Program-made: the position numbers and the translations under genes
NCBI GenBank assembly: GCA_964503615.1
Contig: CAZDBA010000025.1
Span: 1-37,357, forward strand
Source: CAZDBA01 sp964503615
Lineage (GTDB): Bacteria; Planctomycetota; Planctomycetia; Pirellulales; Pirellulaceae
Length of the DNA: 37,357 nt
Reading direction: 5' to 3'
The notes under the pieces: generated by a model
What the model was told of the DNA's origin: nothing
Seen by the model: the letters and a program-made list of their open reading frames with translations, nothing else
Database searches by the model: none
In this document: piece by piece, positions 1 through 10,500 of the stretch
Numbering within the stretch: the first letter of the stretch is position 1
Layout of the letters: each line of letters starts with the position of its first letter

Positions 1-714
1 CCAGTTCGAATTCGGACAAGTAATCGGGGCTACCCACCTTCGACGAGATGCGATGGTCGCACATTCCCGAACCAAGATATTTACGTCGACAATAATTTCG
101 ATTGTTTGCCCAAATCACCTTGTCTTTTCTATTAATAAAAGCGTTCATCTGCATCGTGTTTGCTAACAACAATTCGCAGTGTATAAAGTCGCGATTCAAA
201 GCGGGCGCAATTAGCGTGACACAAAACGGTTCACCGCTTGAATTTTCCGTTGGTGACTGAAGTGCCGAGACGATCACTTGTCCGCCAAAGCTAAACCCAG
301 CAACATGGGGCGTGCCCCCTTGAGTTGCTCCAATACCGACCGCATCGTAACCCCTTCGGTAACGGCAGGGTCCGATAGCCCGTTGGCCAAAGCACTGTTG
401 CGATGCCTATCGAAGATCCAAGCGAATGGGAGAAGGCGGAACCTGAGTCCGAGGACTTTGGATCGAGCAAGCGATGAGCTAAGCGAGACGATTTGATTCG
501 CTCGCCGTTGTGCTCCAAGCAGTAACCTCAATATATTTCCAAGGCCCTCTCGGCGTTTACCGAGAGGGCCTTTTCTATGGCTCAAGATCCAGTACGGGCA
601 CAGTTTTGTCGCCAATCTTTTCTGGCAAGCAGACTAAACGTTGATTTGAGATTCCGGTTTTGTCAGAATCGACTTAGATAAAGGCGGATATCTAATTTTT
701 AAGGTGAATAAGAA
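1..714. other. gene-poor leading stretch
   Basis: No confident gene is visible here. Two short stretches in different + strand frames have coding-like codon choice: one through about 307-400, and a 24-codon acidic ATG frame at 403-477. A minus-strand frame ending near 274 is equally plausible, so the region may be the debris of a small gene rather than a working one. The only solid element is the terminator at 543-576. An AAGGTG ribosome-binding site at 701-706 belongs to the lipoprotein gene that starts at 715. Confidence 0.45.
543..576 (+). terminator. rho-independent terminator
   Basis: A perfect 11-bp GC-rich stem (543-553 with 560-570) encloses a 6-nt loop and is followed by TTTTCT. The T-run shows that it acts on + strand transcripts. 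No confident + strand gene ends upstream, so it may end a small RNA or the transcript of a decayed gene. Confidence 0.85.
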
Positions 715-3465
715 ATGTTCAAAAGAATAGTAGTGCTTTCCTTAATGGCTTGTTTGGTAGGTTGCTTGGGAGAACAATCAACCCAGCGATCTAGTGAGAA
801 CTATCAAGGACCTTCGGAACTTGTCCGACCCGTTTCTCATTTGAGCCTTTCAACCACCACAATTGGCTTGGAACCGGAGTTGATGCATGCTGCCCCTGAT
901 GAATGTATTGCTTTCGCAGCTTGGTCAGGGGTTACAGCAAAAGAAGGTTCGGCGAATCCGGCGGACAAGCTACTTTCAAATCCGTTGTTTGTAGAGCCGT
1001 TTGAAAAGCTGGCCGGCGGCTTGGCCATGGTCCCGTATGTCGATATCGGGTCGAAACAGTTGGCATCATCGAAGCCGGTAGAAAAATTCGTTTTACTGGA
1101 ATCGCTCAAGCAGTCTCCCGAAATGGCGAAGCTGTTGTACTCGAAACCGGGTATCGCCTTTATCAACATCTCAGCTCCTGAAAAATTTGGGATGCCGAAT
1201 ATTGATGCCGCGATCGTCATTCGAGCTGGCGACCAAGCGGATGCCGTTTACCAGCATATTCAGCGAGGCGTTTCTCCGTTCGGGGAACCGGGTAAAACGG
1301 TTACGGTGCAAGGGGCAACGTTTTCAACTATGGAAGTCAACTTCGAAGGGATCCCGTTGGAGCTTGTTTTCGGAGCAAGCCAAGGCAATTTTATTGTTGG
1401 CATGGGAGCCAAATCAGTTGAGGGAGTGGTATCAAGATTTAAAGGTGGCAAAGCCCCAAAGTGGTTCGCCGATACCGTGGTAGCCAAGGAACCTTGGCAG
1501 GGTCTAACTGAATACATCATGTTCAATGTTGAAGGCGCAGTCGAGTTGGGTGGCGGAATGCCTCAGGAAGTTGAAGCGTTTAATTTTGAAGATATCTCAA
1601 CGGTGGAAATGGTTACCGGGCGAACTGAAGACGGGGTTCTTCATCGCTTGATCGTCAATGGTGGGCAACGTCCTCTTGGGGCTGAGGCGAGCGTGCCCGT
1701 CGATTTTTCGAAGTTCGCTCATATTCCTGCAGACGCTCAAGCGGTGATGATTGGCGGTGCAAGCCCAGAAAAGGGGTATCGCCTCGCTCTCAGGCGAATG
1801 CAGCAGTTAGATGAATACGCCTATCGAGATTTCCAGCTTATGGAAGAGGGATTAAAGAAGGAACTGGGTATCAATTTACAAGCAGATATCCTCAGCAATC
1901 TGGGCTCAAATTTTTCGGTGCACACGGCGCTAAACGACGATCTGTTGGGCGGTATGGTTTTTTCGGTCGATATCAAGAATCAGCAGGCTTTGGAAGGTGT
2001 GACTACAAAGATGTTAGACTTGGCCCGCAAGCAAATTTCCCAAGGATCCTACTACGGGCCGACTTTCCGAATGTGGAAGTATGGAGATTACAACGTGACT
2101 AGCTTTATCGATCGCTATTTTGTGATCGAGCCTTGTTGGTGCGTTACAGGAGAACGATTGTTTTTTTCATTCTCGCCCGAAGCAATGAAAACTTACCTGG
2201 CTCCACCTACGGCCGCGCCGCTGTTTGAGAATGACGCTCTAACCAAATTATTCGCGCGGGAGGGAGGCGCGAAGCCAGGAGAGCAGCTTATTTCGGCCGG
2301 TTATGTCGATATGAAGACGCTCGCCTATGTCGCTTACCCGTTTGTCCGAGGAACGTTGTCAGAATTTAAATCGATTGTGTATCGGCAATTTCCAGATAAT
2401 GCATCAGGTCAGAGTCTGATGACACTAGCGCAGAATGCTGAATTGCCTCCATTGCGATCAATCGTCGATGGGCTGGGTCCGATGACTTTGGCCGTTCGAG
2501 TTAATGATGATGCCGTCGAATTCGAACTTAAGCACACTCTACCTTTGCTCAACCCCTTGGGCTCTGTAGCTGTCGGGTTTACCAACATGCTGCCCGTCCT
2601 GAAAAAAGATGGTCGTTCAATGTCGGGCACTCGCAACAATCTCAGACAGGTCAGTTTGGCTTGCCTAAACTTCGAGTCGGCGCACGGGCATCTTCCTGCC
2701 GATATTGTTGATGAGAATGGAAAGCCGTTGCTGAGTTGGAGAGTTAGGATTTTGCCTTATGTAGAGCAAAATAATTTGTTCGACTCGTTTCGTTTAGACG
2801 AACCTTGGGACAGCGAACATAACCAAAAGCTGTTGGAGCAGATCCCTGACTTGTATTCTTCTACGAACCCAAATGTGGAGCGTGGTTTTACGACGATCAG
2901 AGGCAATGGAGGTGAGAACGGAATTTTTCTTGATGGCGGTAAAGGAGCTCGTTTCAGAGATATTTCTGACGGGACTTCGAATACGATTATGACTGTTAAT
3001 ACTTCACCTGAATTTGCAGTCGAATGGACCAAGCCCGGCGCGTTAGATGGAAACACTGTCGATATTGGAAAATTGATTGGTAACCAGGGAGAGATGCCGT
3101 TCAGTTTCGTTGACTGTTCGGTAAGTCGTTTGCCCAAGATTAAGGAATCGGACAAGTTCCGTTTGCTATTTACTCGCAATGATGGTCAGTACACTGATAT
3201 TTCCGAAATCGTGGCCAACTCGGTTATTGAAGAAGTTGAAAACCCTCTTGCAAATGCGTTTCAAAAAGCTCTTTCGGAAACTCAGGAAAAGGTCTACGGA
3301 CAGGTCGAAATCCTTTCAAGACCAAGAAGGGGCGGCTGGAAAAGAAAGGCCCGCGGCTTCGCCGTTCCTGAAGCCAAAGACGCCGCCGTGCGCAAGATTG
3401 AAATGATAGAGAAGAAGATTGAAATGATAGAGAAGAAGGAGGCGATAGGTTCCGACTCTCGTTAA
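715..3465 (+). CDS. DUF1559-type lipoprotein
   Basis: Exported lipoprotein of 916 residues. The N-terminus is a lipoprotein signal peptide with lipobox LVGC (lipidated Cys17). Residues about 640-806 form a DUF1559 (SBP_bac_10-like) module: the family's opening around NNLRQ with a conserved CLNFESAHGHLP stretch, an ILPYVEQNNLF segment, an ISDGTSNTI motif, and a closing VDCSV in place of the usual ADGSV. Most family members I know are pseudopilin-like with an N-terminal methylation site. This one instead carries some 600 residues of unrecognised sequence before the module. The very C-terminus is Lys/Glu-rich and contains a seven-residue duplication. ATG 715 is supported by AAGGTG at 701-706. 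The function of DUF1559 proteins is unknown. Confidence 0.88.
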   Translation: MFKRIVVLSLMACLVGCLGEQSTQRSSENYQGPSELVRPVSHLSLSTTTIGLEPELMHAAPDECIAFAAWSGVTAKEGSANPADKLLSNPLFVEPFEKLAGGLAMVPYVDIGSKQLASSKPVEKFVLLESLKQSPEMAKLLYSKPGIAFINISAPEKFGMPNIDAAIVIRAGDQADAVYQHIQRGVSPFGEPGKTVTVQGATFSTMEVNFEGIPLELVFGASQGNFIVGMGAKSVEGVVSRFKGGKAPKWFADTVVAKEPWQGLTEYIMFNVEGAVELGGGMPQEVEAFNFEDISTVEMVTGRTEDGVLHRLIVNGGQRPLGAEASVPVDFSKFAHIPADAQAVMIGGASPEKGYRLALRRMQQLDEYAYRDFQLMEEGLKKELGINLQADILSNLGSNFSVHTALNDDLLGGMVFSVDIKNQQALEGVTTKMLDLARKQISQGSYYGPTFRMWKYGDYNVTSFIDRYFVIEPCWCVTGERLFFSFSPEAMKTYLAPPTAAPLFENDALTKLFAREGGAKPGEQLISAGYVDMKTLAYVAYPFVRGTLSEFKSIVYRQFPDNASGQSLMTLAQNAELPPLRSIVDGLGPMTLAVRVNDDAVEFELKHTLPLLNPLGSVAVGFTNMLPVLKKDGRSMSGTRNNLRQVSLACLNFESAHGHLPADIVDENGKPLLSWRVRILPYVEQNNLFDSFRLDEPWDSEHNQKLLEQIPDLYSSTNPNVERGFTTIRGNGGENGIFLDGGKGARFRDISDGTSNTIMTVNTSPEFAVEWTKPGALDGNTVDIGKLIGNQGEMPFSFVDCSVSRLPKIKESDKFRLLFTRNDGQYTDISEIVANSVIEEVENPLANAFQKALSETQEKVYGQVEILSRPRRGGWKRKARGFAVPEAKDAAVRKIEMIEKKIEMIEKKEAIGSDSR
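3394..3435 (+). repeat. 21-bp tandem duplication within the lipoprotein gene
   Basis: Two exact head-to-tail 21-bp copies (3394-3414 and 3415-3435) encode a repeated KIEMIEK heptad near the C-terminus of the lipoprotein. Exact identity at the DNA level suggests a recent slippage duplication. Confidence 0.9.
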
Positions 3466-3696
3466 CTATGGTTCTTGAATCCGCTGAGTGAGCTTCCGCT
3501 TTTTTCGTCACACCGATTTTGAGAACTAATTTTCCCGGAATGCAAAGAAATGGCAGTATTCGCCATGCAGAAATGAAGCGTTTTCCCGACGTTTCGAAGG
3601 TTTCGCAAGTTTTTTCGATTTGTATTGTCACATAACGCCAACATCCTGGTATTGGAGGAAACGTAACAAAAACCCAATACAAAATGGAAGAATACA

Positions 3697-4158
3697 ATGA
3701 AAAATCTAACTCGTATCGCATTCGTCGCCTTGGCCGTTTTAACTTGCAGTTCCAGTGTTGTTCAGGCTCAATGGGAACAGCAACCACAAGGCTACTACGC
3801 ACCGCAGCAATTCCAACAACCACAACCGTATCCGCAACAACAGGGAGATTTTATTCAGCAAAGGATCAACGAAATGAGCCCGCAGGAGCGAGCCATGTTG
3901 TCACAAGTACTTGTCGAATTTCGGCGGGAAACTGGCAACCCAAACGCAACGGTAGAAGATTTGGTTCGGTTTTACTTCGAAGTTGTCCTGCCATACCAAC
4001 AGCAACAACAGATGCAGATGGCGAACTTCGGTTCAACGCATGAACAACGCATGAACCAGATTCGAAATTTCGGTGCCGCGAACACAGCTCGATTCAACGC
4101 ACGCATGGCTCAAAGTGATGCGAATCATCAAGCATTCCTGGAAACGATTCGCAACTAG
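3697..4158 (+). CDS. small exported Q-rich protein
   Basis: Protein of 153 residues with a typical Sec signal peptide (MKNLTR, hydrophobic core, probable cleavage after VVQA at about residue 24). The mature part opens with a Gln/Pro/Tyr-rich segment (about 25-50) and continues as a mostly helical, Gln/Asn-rich region with a second poly-Q run near residue 100. The start is well supported by GGAAG at 3686-3690, six bases before the ATG. A strong terminator follows, so it is probably monocistronic or the end of the lipoprotein transcript. I do not recognise the family. The low-complexity composition suggests a periplasmic or surface role, which is inference. Confidence 0.75.
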   Translation: MKNLTRIAFVALAVLTCSSSVVQAQWEQQPQGYYAPQQFQQPQPYPQQQGDFIQQRINEMSPQERAMLSQVLVEFRRETGNPNATVEDLVRFYFEVVLPYQQQQQMQMANFGSTHEQRMNQIRNFGAANTARFNARMAQSDANHQAFLETIRN

Positions 4159-4187
4159 AAAAGGCAGATTGCAAGTAAAGCCACAAA

Positions 4188-4222
4188 GCCAACCTCGGGA
4201 TTCACTCCCGAGGTTGGCTTTT
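4188..4222 (+). terminator. rho-independent terminator, possibly bidirectional
   Basis: A perfect 13-bp stem (4188-4200 with 4206-4218) around a 5-nt loop is followed by TTTT on the + strand and TTTG on the - strand. It lies between the convergent ends of the Q-rich protein gene and the helical-repeat protein gene and may serve both. Confidence 0.88.
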
Positions 4223-4242
4223 GGTCATTTGGGGCTCTGCAC

Positions 4243-5739
4243 TTAACCGTTGAACTGTTCCAGTAATCGACGTCCGCGCCAGATGGTGTAAGCCATCTTG
4301 GTGTCGATTCGATTCTCCTCGGATGTGCTGGTAAAACAAAACACATCAGATTGATCGACCAGCACGACAACCGGTTCAGCATTGCGAACCGCTTCGGCAG
4401 CCAATACAAGTTCGCCAAAAAAGCTGCCGGCAAAGATCGGTTGTGAGCTTTCAAAATCCTGATCGCTCAACCTGCCCAACAAGATTTGCAGCTCCTGATT
4501 GCGAAGACTTTGAGCTTGCTCCAAACTGAGCTGGTAGATTTCATCGTGGATCGCGTGCCAGCCTGCAAAGGCGGCGTACGTGTCTTCGATCGTAAGCGAT
4601 TCGATATTGACCGGAAACGCATGGGTCACCGGCCCGGTAATGCCTATGTTCGAATAGGTCGGCTCCGATCCGTATGCGTAACGGAACAAATAACATTGGA
4701 CCGGATGGTCGTAGCTGGGCCAGTACATTTCACGGGTGTTGATCAGTTCCACCTGCGAAGGCGGGACTGCCATCTGAGTTGGTTCCGCCAGCCAGACCAC
4801 CAGTTGGCTTTCGGCAATCGCGATTTCGGTCTGTTGCTCCTCAGGGACTTCTTCCAAAAACCCCAGTTCTTCTGCGAATGCCAAAACCCGCAGGCGAGCG
4901 ATCGGTTCTTCGGCCAGTTTGCACAGGGCAGTACGACCGTCTTCGATTTCCATTCGCGCCAGAGCAGCCGCTGCCTCGGTCTGGATTCGCCGATGCTTTA
5001 ACTGCATCGCTTGGTTAAGCTTTCCAATGCCATCCTGATAGTCCATCAGGCCGATCGCATCGCATAGCGAAATGGTCAAGGCGACCGACTCGGAGACACG
5101 TTGGCTGAGTTCTTGTGGCGAGAGTTCGGTAGGTACGTTCCCCTCTTCGACTCGCGCCATTTGTTGAACGACATTGCCTAGCAAGGATGCCAGCTGAGGG
5201 GCTCGGGCTAGAGCTGGGTGGCTGGGCAGATTGCCACGAGCGTGAAAGTTCATCAGGTCTAATGCGGCAGATGCGATTTCCGGATGCGAGATCCCTTGGC
5301 CAGCCAGTTTGTCGAAGACTTCTTGCGGAATTTCGGTTTGTTCAAACATTGGCATAAACGCTTGAATCAATCCGTTCGCGTTCTTGGGCGGGCTGTCCGT
5401 TATCAAGTTGCACCATTGGACCATACTTGCCGGAGAGCCTTCACTGCCCAGCCAGAAGAGGATGTTGTTGCGAATGTTGTTCTGGGGATCAACGTTAAAG
5501 TACAGCTCACCTAACGTACCCCGCATCGAATCGTCTAACTTGGCAAGCTTGGCAAGCTCCATGAATGCGGCCTCAATAGCAGCCTGAGCCGCTTCCAGCC
5601 GTTCCGGTTGATCTTTCAGAGCGGTGACCAAAGCGAGGTGGTCAGAGTGTTTCATCGCTTTGGTCATTGCGACCACCCGTAACAACTGTTGCTGGTCGTT
5701 GCCTGCACCGAAAATAAGTTCTGCCAGTTGATGGACCAC
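4243..5739 (-). CDS. HEAT-like helical-repeat protein
   Basis: Soluble protein of 498 residues without signal peptide or membrane segment. The sequence is almost entirely short amphipathic helices rich in Ala, Leu, Glu and Gln. A stretch around residues 235-300, with paired helices and an AAAALARME-type motif, resembles HEAT or Armadillo-like repeats. The last 150 residues look more globular, with aromatic residues and an FAGWHAIHDE motif. The GTG start follows an AAGGCGGA-like site. The gene stands alone on its strand, ending at a terminator shared with the upstream + strand gene. A scaffold or protein-interaction role is likely for such repeats, but the partner is unknown. Confidence 0.75.
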   Translation of the reverse strand: MVHQLAELIFGAGNDQQQLLRVVAMTKAMKHSDHLALVTALKDQPERLEAAQAAIEAAFMELAKLAKLDDSMRGTLGELYFNVDPQNNIRNNILFWLGSEGSPASMVQWCNLITDSPPKNANGLIQAFMPMFEQTEIPQEVFDKLAGQGISHPEIASAALDLMNFHARGNLPSHPALARAPQLASLLGNVVQQMARVEEGNVPTELSPQELSQRVSESVALTISLCDAIGLMDYQDGIGKLNQAMQLKHRRIQTEAAAALARMEIEDGRTALCKLAEEPIARLRVLAFAEELGFLEEVPEEQQTEIAIAESQLVVWLAEPTQMAVPPSQVELINTREMYWPSYDHPVQCYLFRYAYGSEPTYSNIGITGPVTHAFPVNIESLTIEDTYAAFAGWHAIHDEIYQLSLEQAQSLRNQELQILLGRLSDQDFESSQPIFAGSFFGELVLAAEAVRNAEPVVVLVDQSDVFCFTSTSEENRIDTKMAYTIWRGRRLLEQFNG

Positions 5740-6141
5740 GCGAATCCGCCTTGTTGTTGAATAGTTTTGGGGTTATTGGGGATAATCGAGCGCTGTGGAG
5801 GCAATCAAGCGTTGACCCCTATTGCCTATTTGGGTTAGCTTACACTGCGAAATATTTAAAAAAATCGGTTTTTGTCTCGAATCGTTGGCTCTTTAATACC
5901 TGCAATCAGGCCGAAGCGACGGCTTTGAAGTGCACCAGTTAAGTCAATCTGAAACGCTGTTGCCAACTCGTTTTGTGACAAAGCCAGATAATACGCAAGA
6001 CCCCGCCCATCCTCGAAGCGGATTTTGGTTTCGACGAAGCATAATAGTGAACGTCTTTTCGAAATCAAGACGACGACATCGAAACGAAGAAATCAAGAAG
6101 ATCGAATCATTATAACTTAACTTCAGACCATGTAGGGTTCA
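5740..6141. other. divergent intergenic region
   Basis: About 400 bases between the divergently oriented helical-repeat protein and RNA helicase genes. It must hold both promoters. It includes an AT-rich patch near 5850-5870, but I cannot pick a convincing -35/-10 pair, operator or hairpin. A long 5' leader for the helicase is possible. Confidence 0.4.
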
Positions 6142-7371
6142 GTGGCCAAACAGAAATCTAAGCACAAACAAGAATTAGACTTTCGCAAACTCGGAATTTC
6201 GGACGAACTCGTAACGACGCTTGGCAATATTGGCTACGAGAAACCTTCGCCCATTCAAGCGGCATTGATCCCCGTTGCGTTAGAGGGGTATGACGTTATC
6301 GGACAGGCTCAAACGGGCACCGGCAAGACGGCTGCGTTTGCGATTCCGATTCTCGAATTTATCGACCTGAGGATAAAGGCTCCGCAAGCTTTGATCCTGG
6401 CGCCGACACGTGAACTGGCCGTGCAAGTCGATCGCGAAATTAAAAAGCTGGCTGGCGATATCGATGTAACATCGACTTGCTTGTACGGCGGCAAACCGAT
6501 CAAGCAGCAGCTGAACGTACTGAAAAAAGGTGTGCAGATCATCGTTGGCACGCCGGGTCGCGTGATTGATCACTTGCAACGTGGCTCGTTGGACCCGCGC
6601 GGAATTTGGTGTGTTGTCTTGGACGAAGCGGACCGCATGTTGGACATTGGCTTTCGCCCGGACATCGAGAAGATCCTTCGTAAGTGTCCGGAAAAACGAC
6701 AGACGCTGTTGTTGAGTGCGACCGTTCCCGAATCGATCCTGCGGTTGGTGAAGCGGTATATGCAATCGCCCAAGCGAATTAATTTCTCCAACAAGCACGT
6801 TTCTGCTGAAAGTATCGATCAGTATTACATCAACGTTCCTCAGTCGATGAAGTATGAAGTGCTTCTCAAACTGTTAGAGCGAGAGGAACCGGAACAGGCG
6901 ATCGTTTTTTGCCGAACGAAGCTTGGGACCGAGCGACTGTATCGCAAGTTGTTCAAGTCCGGCCTGAAAGCCAGCGTGGGAACGATTCATGGCGACATGT
7001 CTCAGTCGGCTCGTGACCGTATGATGACCTCGTTCCGTGAAGGCAAGACGAACTACCTTGTGGCGACCGATGTTGTTGGCCGCGGAATTGATGTGAGCAA
7101 CATTTCACACATTATCAACTATGACATCCCAGAACTGAGTGAAGACTACGTTCACCGTGTTGGACGAACCGGACGGATGGGAAAGACGGGAGTCGCGTTC
7201 TCGTTGGTTGCCCCCGATCAGGGTCACGCTTTGACTGGGATCGAGCAGACGATCAACAAGTTGCTCGACAAAGATCCGCTTCAGGAATTTGTCGATGAGC
7301 GAGTCGCTAAAGAGAATCCCAAAAAGGCGGAGAGCTCACGCCCGAAAAAGAAATACCGCCGCGCTCTTTAA
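6142..7371 (+). CDS. DEAD-box ATP-dependent RNA helicase (RhlE-like)
   Basis: ATP-dependent RNA helicase of 409 residues, acting in the cytoplasm on structured RNA (ribosome assembly, mRNA turnover or cold adaptation). The motifs run in the usual order: Q-motif region with KPSPIQ (34-39), motif I AQTGTGKT (56-63), PTRELA (88-93), GTPGR (136-140), DEAD (161-164), SAT (192-194) and HRVGRTGR (about 337-344). The C-terminal tail is short and basic, as in RhlE/CshA-type enzymes, with no extra RNA-binding domain. Translation appears to start at GTG 6142, because the ATG just upstream meets a stop at once. The stop codon touches an imperfect inverted repeat that separates it from glnE. Family assignment is secure; the exact paralogue is not. 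Confidence 0.95.
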   Translation: MAKQKSKHKQELDFRKLGISDELVTTLGNIGYEKPSPIQAALIPVALEGYDVIGQAQTGTGKTAAFAIPILEFIDLRIKAPQALILAPTRELAVQVDREIKKLAGDIDVTSTCLYGGKPIKQQLNVLKKGVQIIVGTPGRVIDHLQRGSLDPRGIWCVVLDEADRMLDIGFRPDIEKILRKCPEKRQTLLLSATVPESILRLVKRYMQSPKRINFSNKHVSAESIDQYYINVPQSMKYEVLLKLLEREEPEQAIVFCRTKLGTERLYRKLFKSGLKASVGTIHGDMSQSARDRMMTSFREGKTNYLVATDVVGRGIDVSNISHIINYDIPELSEDYVHRVGRTGRMGKTGVAFSLVAPDQGHALTGIEQTINKLLDKDPLQEFVDERVAKENPKKAESSRPKKKYRRAL

Positions 7372-7420
7372 GTAGCACGCCTCCGAGGCGTTAATAATTG
7401 GCTCGGAGAGGCGAGCTACT
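7371..7420. repeat. imperfect inverted repeat between helicase and glnE
   Basis: The left arm 7371-7387 and right arm 7402-7420 are reverse complements apart from one mismatch and a 2-nt gap, around a 14-nt AT-rich spacer. No T-run follows, so it is not a standard terminator. It begins with the last base of the helicase stop codon. It resembles short palindromic intergenic repeats I associate with Pirellulaceae genomes; only one copy is visible here. Confidence 0.7.
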
Positions 7421-7505
7421 TAGCGGGCAACCGTTACGCTTTTTTGCTGACAGTTTTCTGGCAGTATCGCTTCCCAAAAGCACGGGTATCACTCAAAATC
7501 AGGTG

Positions 7506-10500
7506 ATGCCTAACGCACTTCAACATATCCTGGGTTCTCAAGAAGCACGTGAGTTTTGGCTGCTCAAACGTGGTGTTCAAGAGATGAATCGCGGCCACAC
7601 GAATCTTATGTCCCTGTGCGAGAGCGGAATTACGCTCGATTTGCTGGACATCCTGTTCGAGCAGCTTGAGGAGCACTTGGGCGTTGTTAGTGACCCGGAT
7701 ATGGCGCTCAACAACCTCCAGCGTTTTGTCGAATCGGCCCGCAGCCCGCTGTCGATGGGAGCTTTGTTTCAACGTGACCCGACTGCGATTCCGATCTTGC
7801 TAAGGGTGTTTTCCACCAGTCAGTACTTGAGCGATTTACTGGTGGTCGATCGCGAAAGCTACGATGCTTTGCGGGCCAGCGAAGGCCAGCCGGTCTCACG
7901 CCAATATCTGGTTGATAAACTCAGCAACCTGTTGGCTACCGCGCGCGGGCCCAAGCAGGCGATGGCGTTGTTGCGTCATTTCAAACATCGTGAAACGTTA
8001 CGGATCGCGTTTGGAGATGTGATCGTCGGGCAACGGATGTCGTTGGTGGCCAAGCAGATTTCGTTTCTGGCTGAAGCAGTTTGCGAAGCGGTTTGTGAGT
8101 ACTGCTTTAAACAATTGCAGGAAAAGTGGGGTAGGCCGACACTCACCGATGGCTCGCCCTGTCGCTTCACCATTTTGGCGCTGGGTAAGCTTGGCGGAAA
8201 CGAGTTAAATTATTCCAGCGATATCGATCTGATCGCAGTATTTGAGGGTGCGAACAAGAACGATACAGACGGTAGCCAGAGACGGCGAAGCAACCAGGAG
8301 TTCTTTGAACAACTGACACGTGATGTGGCTAAGTTCATTGGCGAAGTTACTCCTGACGGGGCTGCCTATCGTGTCGATCTTCGTTTGCGACCGGATGGCA
8401 ACCAAGGACGTATTTGTCACAGTCTCGAACAGACAGTGCGTTATTATGAAAACAAAGGTCGCACGTGGGAGCGGCAGGCGTTGATCAAGCTTCGTCCAGT
8501 GGCCGGTAGTCAGGAGTTGGGTCATGCTCTGATCAAACGGTTGGAGAATTGGGTTTACCAAAAGCGGCTGGATCGGCTGGATATTTCCGATATCAAAATG
8601 CTCAAACGGAAGATCGAGAATCGAGCTCTGGCGGCCGGAGAGGATCGTCTGAACGTTAAAACCGGATGGGGTGGAATTCGCGACGTCGAGTTTACGATTC
8701 AGTTTTTGCAATTGTTTGGTGGTGGGCGAGATGAATCGGTTCGCAGCTGGAACACTTTGATCGCAATTGAACAGTTACAAGCCGCTGGTTTTATCACGCT
8801 GGAAGAAGAGAACCTTTTGTCGCAAAATTATGCGTGGTTGCGACGCGTCGAGCACTGTTTGCAAATTATGTTCGATTTGCAAACTCACACACTTCCCGAT
8901 TCCAAACCGGAGTTGATCAAGCTTGCGATTCGCATGGGGTATTTGGACGCTTCGCGGGAAATGGCGTTGGATCGTTTTGATGATGACTTGGAAGAGGTGA
9001 CAAAAACAAATCGACGCATTCTTGACCACTTGTTGCACAACGCTTTTTCAGGTTCAGATGAATTTGATGGTGAGGTGCCGATCGAAGCCGATTTGGTGCT
9101 GGATGACGATCCCCCAGAAGAATTGGTCCGGAAGATCTTTGATAAGTATCACTTTACCGACCCGCAAAGGGCAAAGCGCAATCTGGATGAACTGGCTTGT
9201 GAATCAACCCAGTTCCTTTCGCCTCACCGGTGCCGCCATTTTCTGGCTGCTATTTCGGAAAAGCTGCTGCGAGAGATTTCAGCGACGCCTGATCCCGACG
9301 CGACGCTAAATTCACTGGCTGTTGTGACCGAAAAGATCGGAGCCAAGGGAGTTTTGTGGGAGCTGTTTCAAGTTCACCCTCCCACTCTGGAGATGTTTGT
9401 TCGGCTTTGTGCGTCGGGCGATTACCTGGCTCAAATCCTGCGCCAGAATCCCGGTATGATCGACGAGTTGGTCGACGCATTGGCTGTCGATTCGTTGCCC
9501 ACGTTTGAATGGTTGATGGACGCGATGGAGGGGTTAGTCGCGGGCGCTGAGGATATCGTGCCCATCATTCACAGCTTTAAACAGTCCCAACATTTACGAG
9601 TCGGTGTTCGTGATATCGTGGGCCGCGATTCGATTCAGGCCAAGCATACCTCGCTTTCCGATATTGCTCAGGTTTGTTTGGCCACTGTCGTAGATCATAT
9701 CTACCTCAAGATGATCGCACGTTACGGTCGGCCGATGTTCGAGGAAATTGATCAGGTTCGAGGAAGCGAGCTGGTGATCTTGGCCTTGGGAAAACTGGGG
9801 GGGCGAGAACCGAATTACCATAGTGACTTGGACGTGATTTTTCTCTACGAGTGTGACGGCAAAACGGTCCACCGCGAAACGGAAAAAACAACGACTAACC
9901 AGCATTTCTTTAGTGAGTTGGGTTCGAAGATCAGCAACTTCCTAACGAACTCAGGACCGCATGGACAAATTTACGAACTGGATTGTCGCTTGCGTCCCTC
10001 CGGCAAGAGCGGCGCGTTGGCGGTGTCTTTTGACGAGTTTCGAAGGTATTTCGAATCGGGTAAGGGCCAGTTGTGGGAGCGATTGGCGCTTTGCAAATCA
10101 CGTGTAGTCTATGGGAACCGTGAGCCATCTCTGCGAGTACTGGATATGGTCAAGAACGCCGTTTCCTCGCCAGCCTGGAACGATGCAATGGCGGGAGAAA
10201 TCAAAGAGATGCGAATTCGGATGGAGCAGAACTGCTCAAGCACAAATCTGAAACGCGGTGTCGGTGGGACGGTTGACGTTGAGTTTATCGTGCAGATGCT
10301 AAAGCTGAAACATGCCAGTAGTCTGGAAAAAGCTCTGTCGCCTGGAACGTTGCAAGCGATCGCAGAATTCGCCGGACTTGGGATATTGACGATGGAGCAG
10401 GCTCAGGAGCTTTCCGAATCGTATCAGTTGCTACGACAAGTGGAGTCCGGAATTCGCTTGATGAATTCAGTGGCCCGTCACGAGATACCGGAAAAGGAAG

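Noticed and set aside
95..260. Open + strand frame without a normal start in the first 260 bases
   Set aside because: It has no ATG, no ribosome-binding site and no recognisable motif; probably chance in AT-rich sequence.
7398..7505. N-terminal extension of GlnE from TTG 7398
   Set aside because: The TTG lies inside the inverted repeat and the added residues have no GlnE-like features; ATG 7506 fits better.
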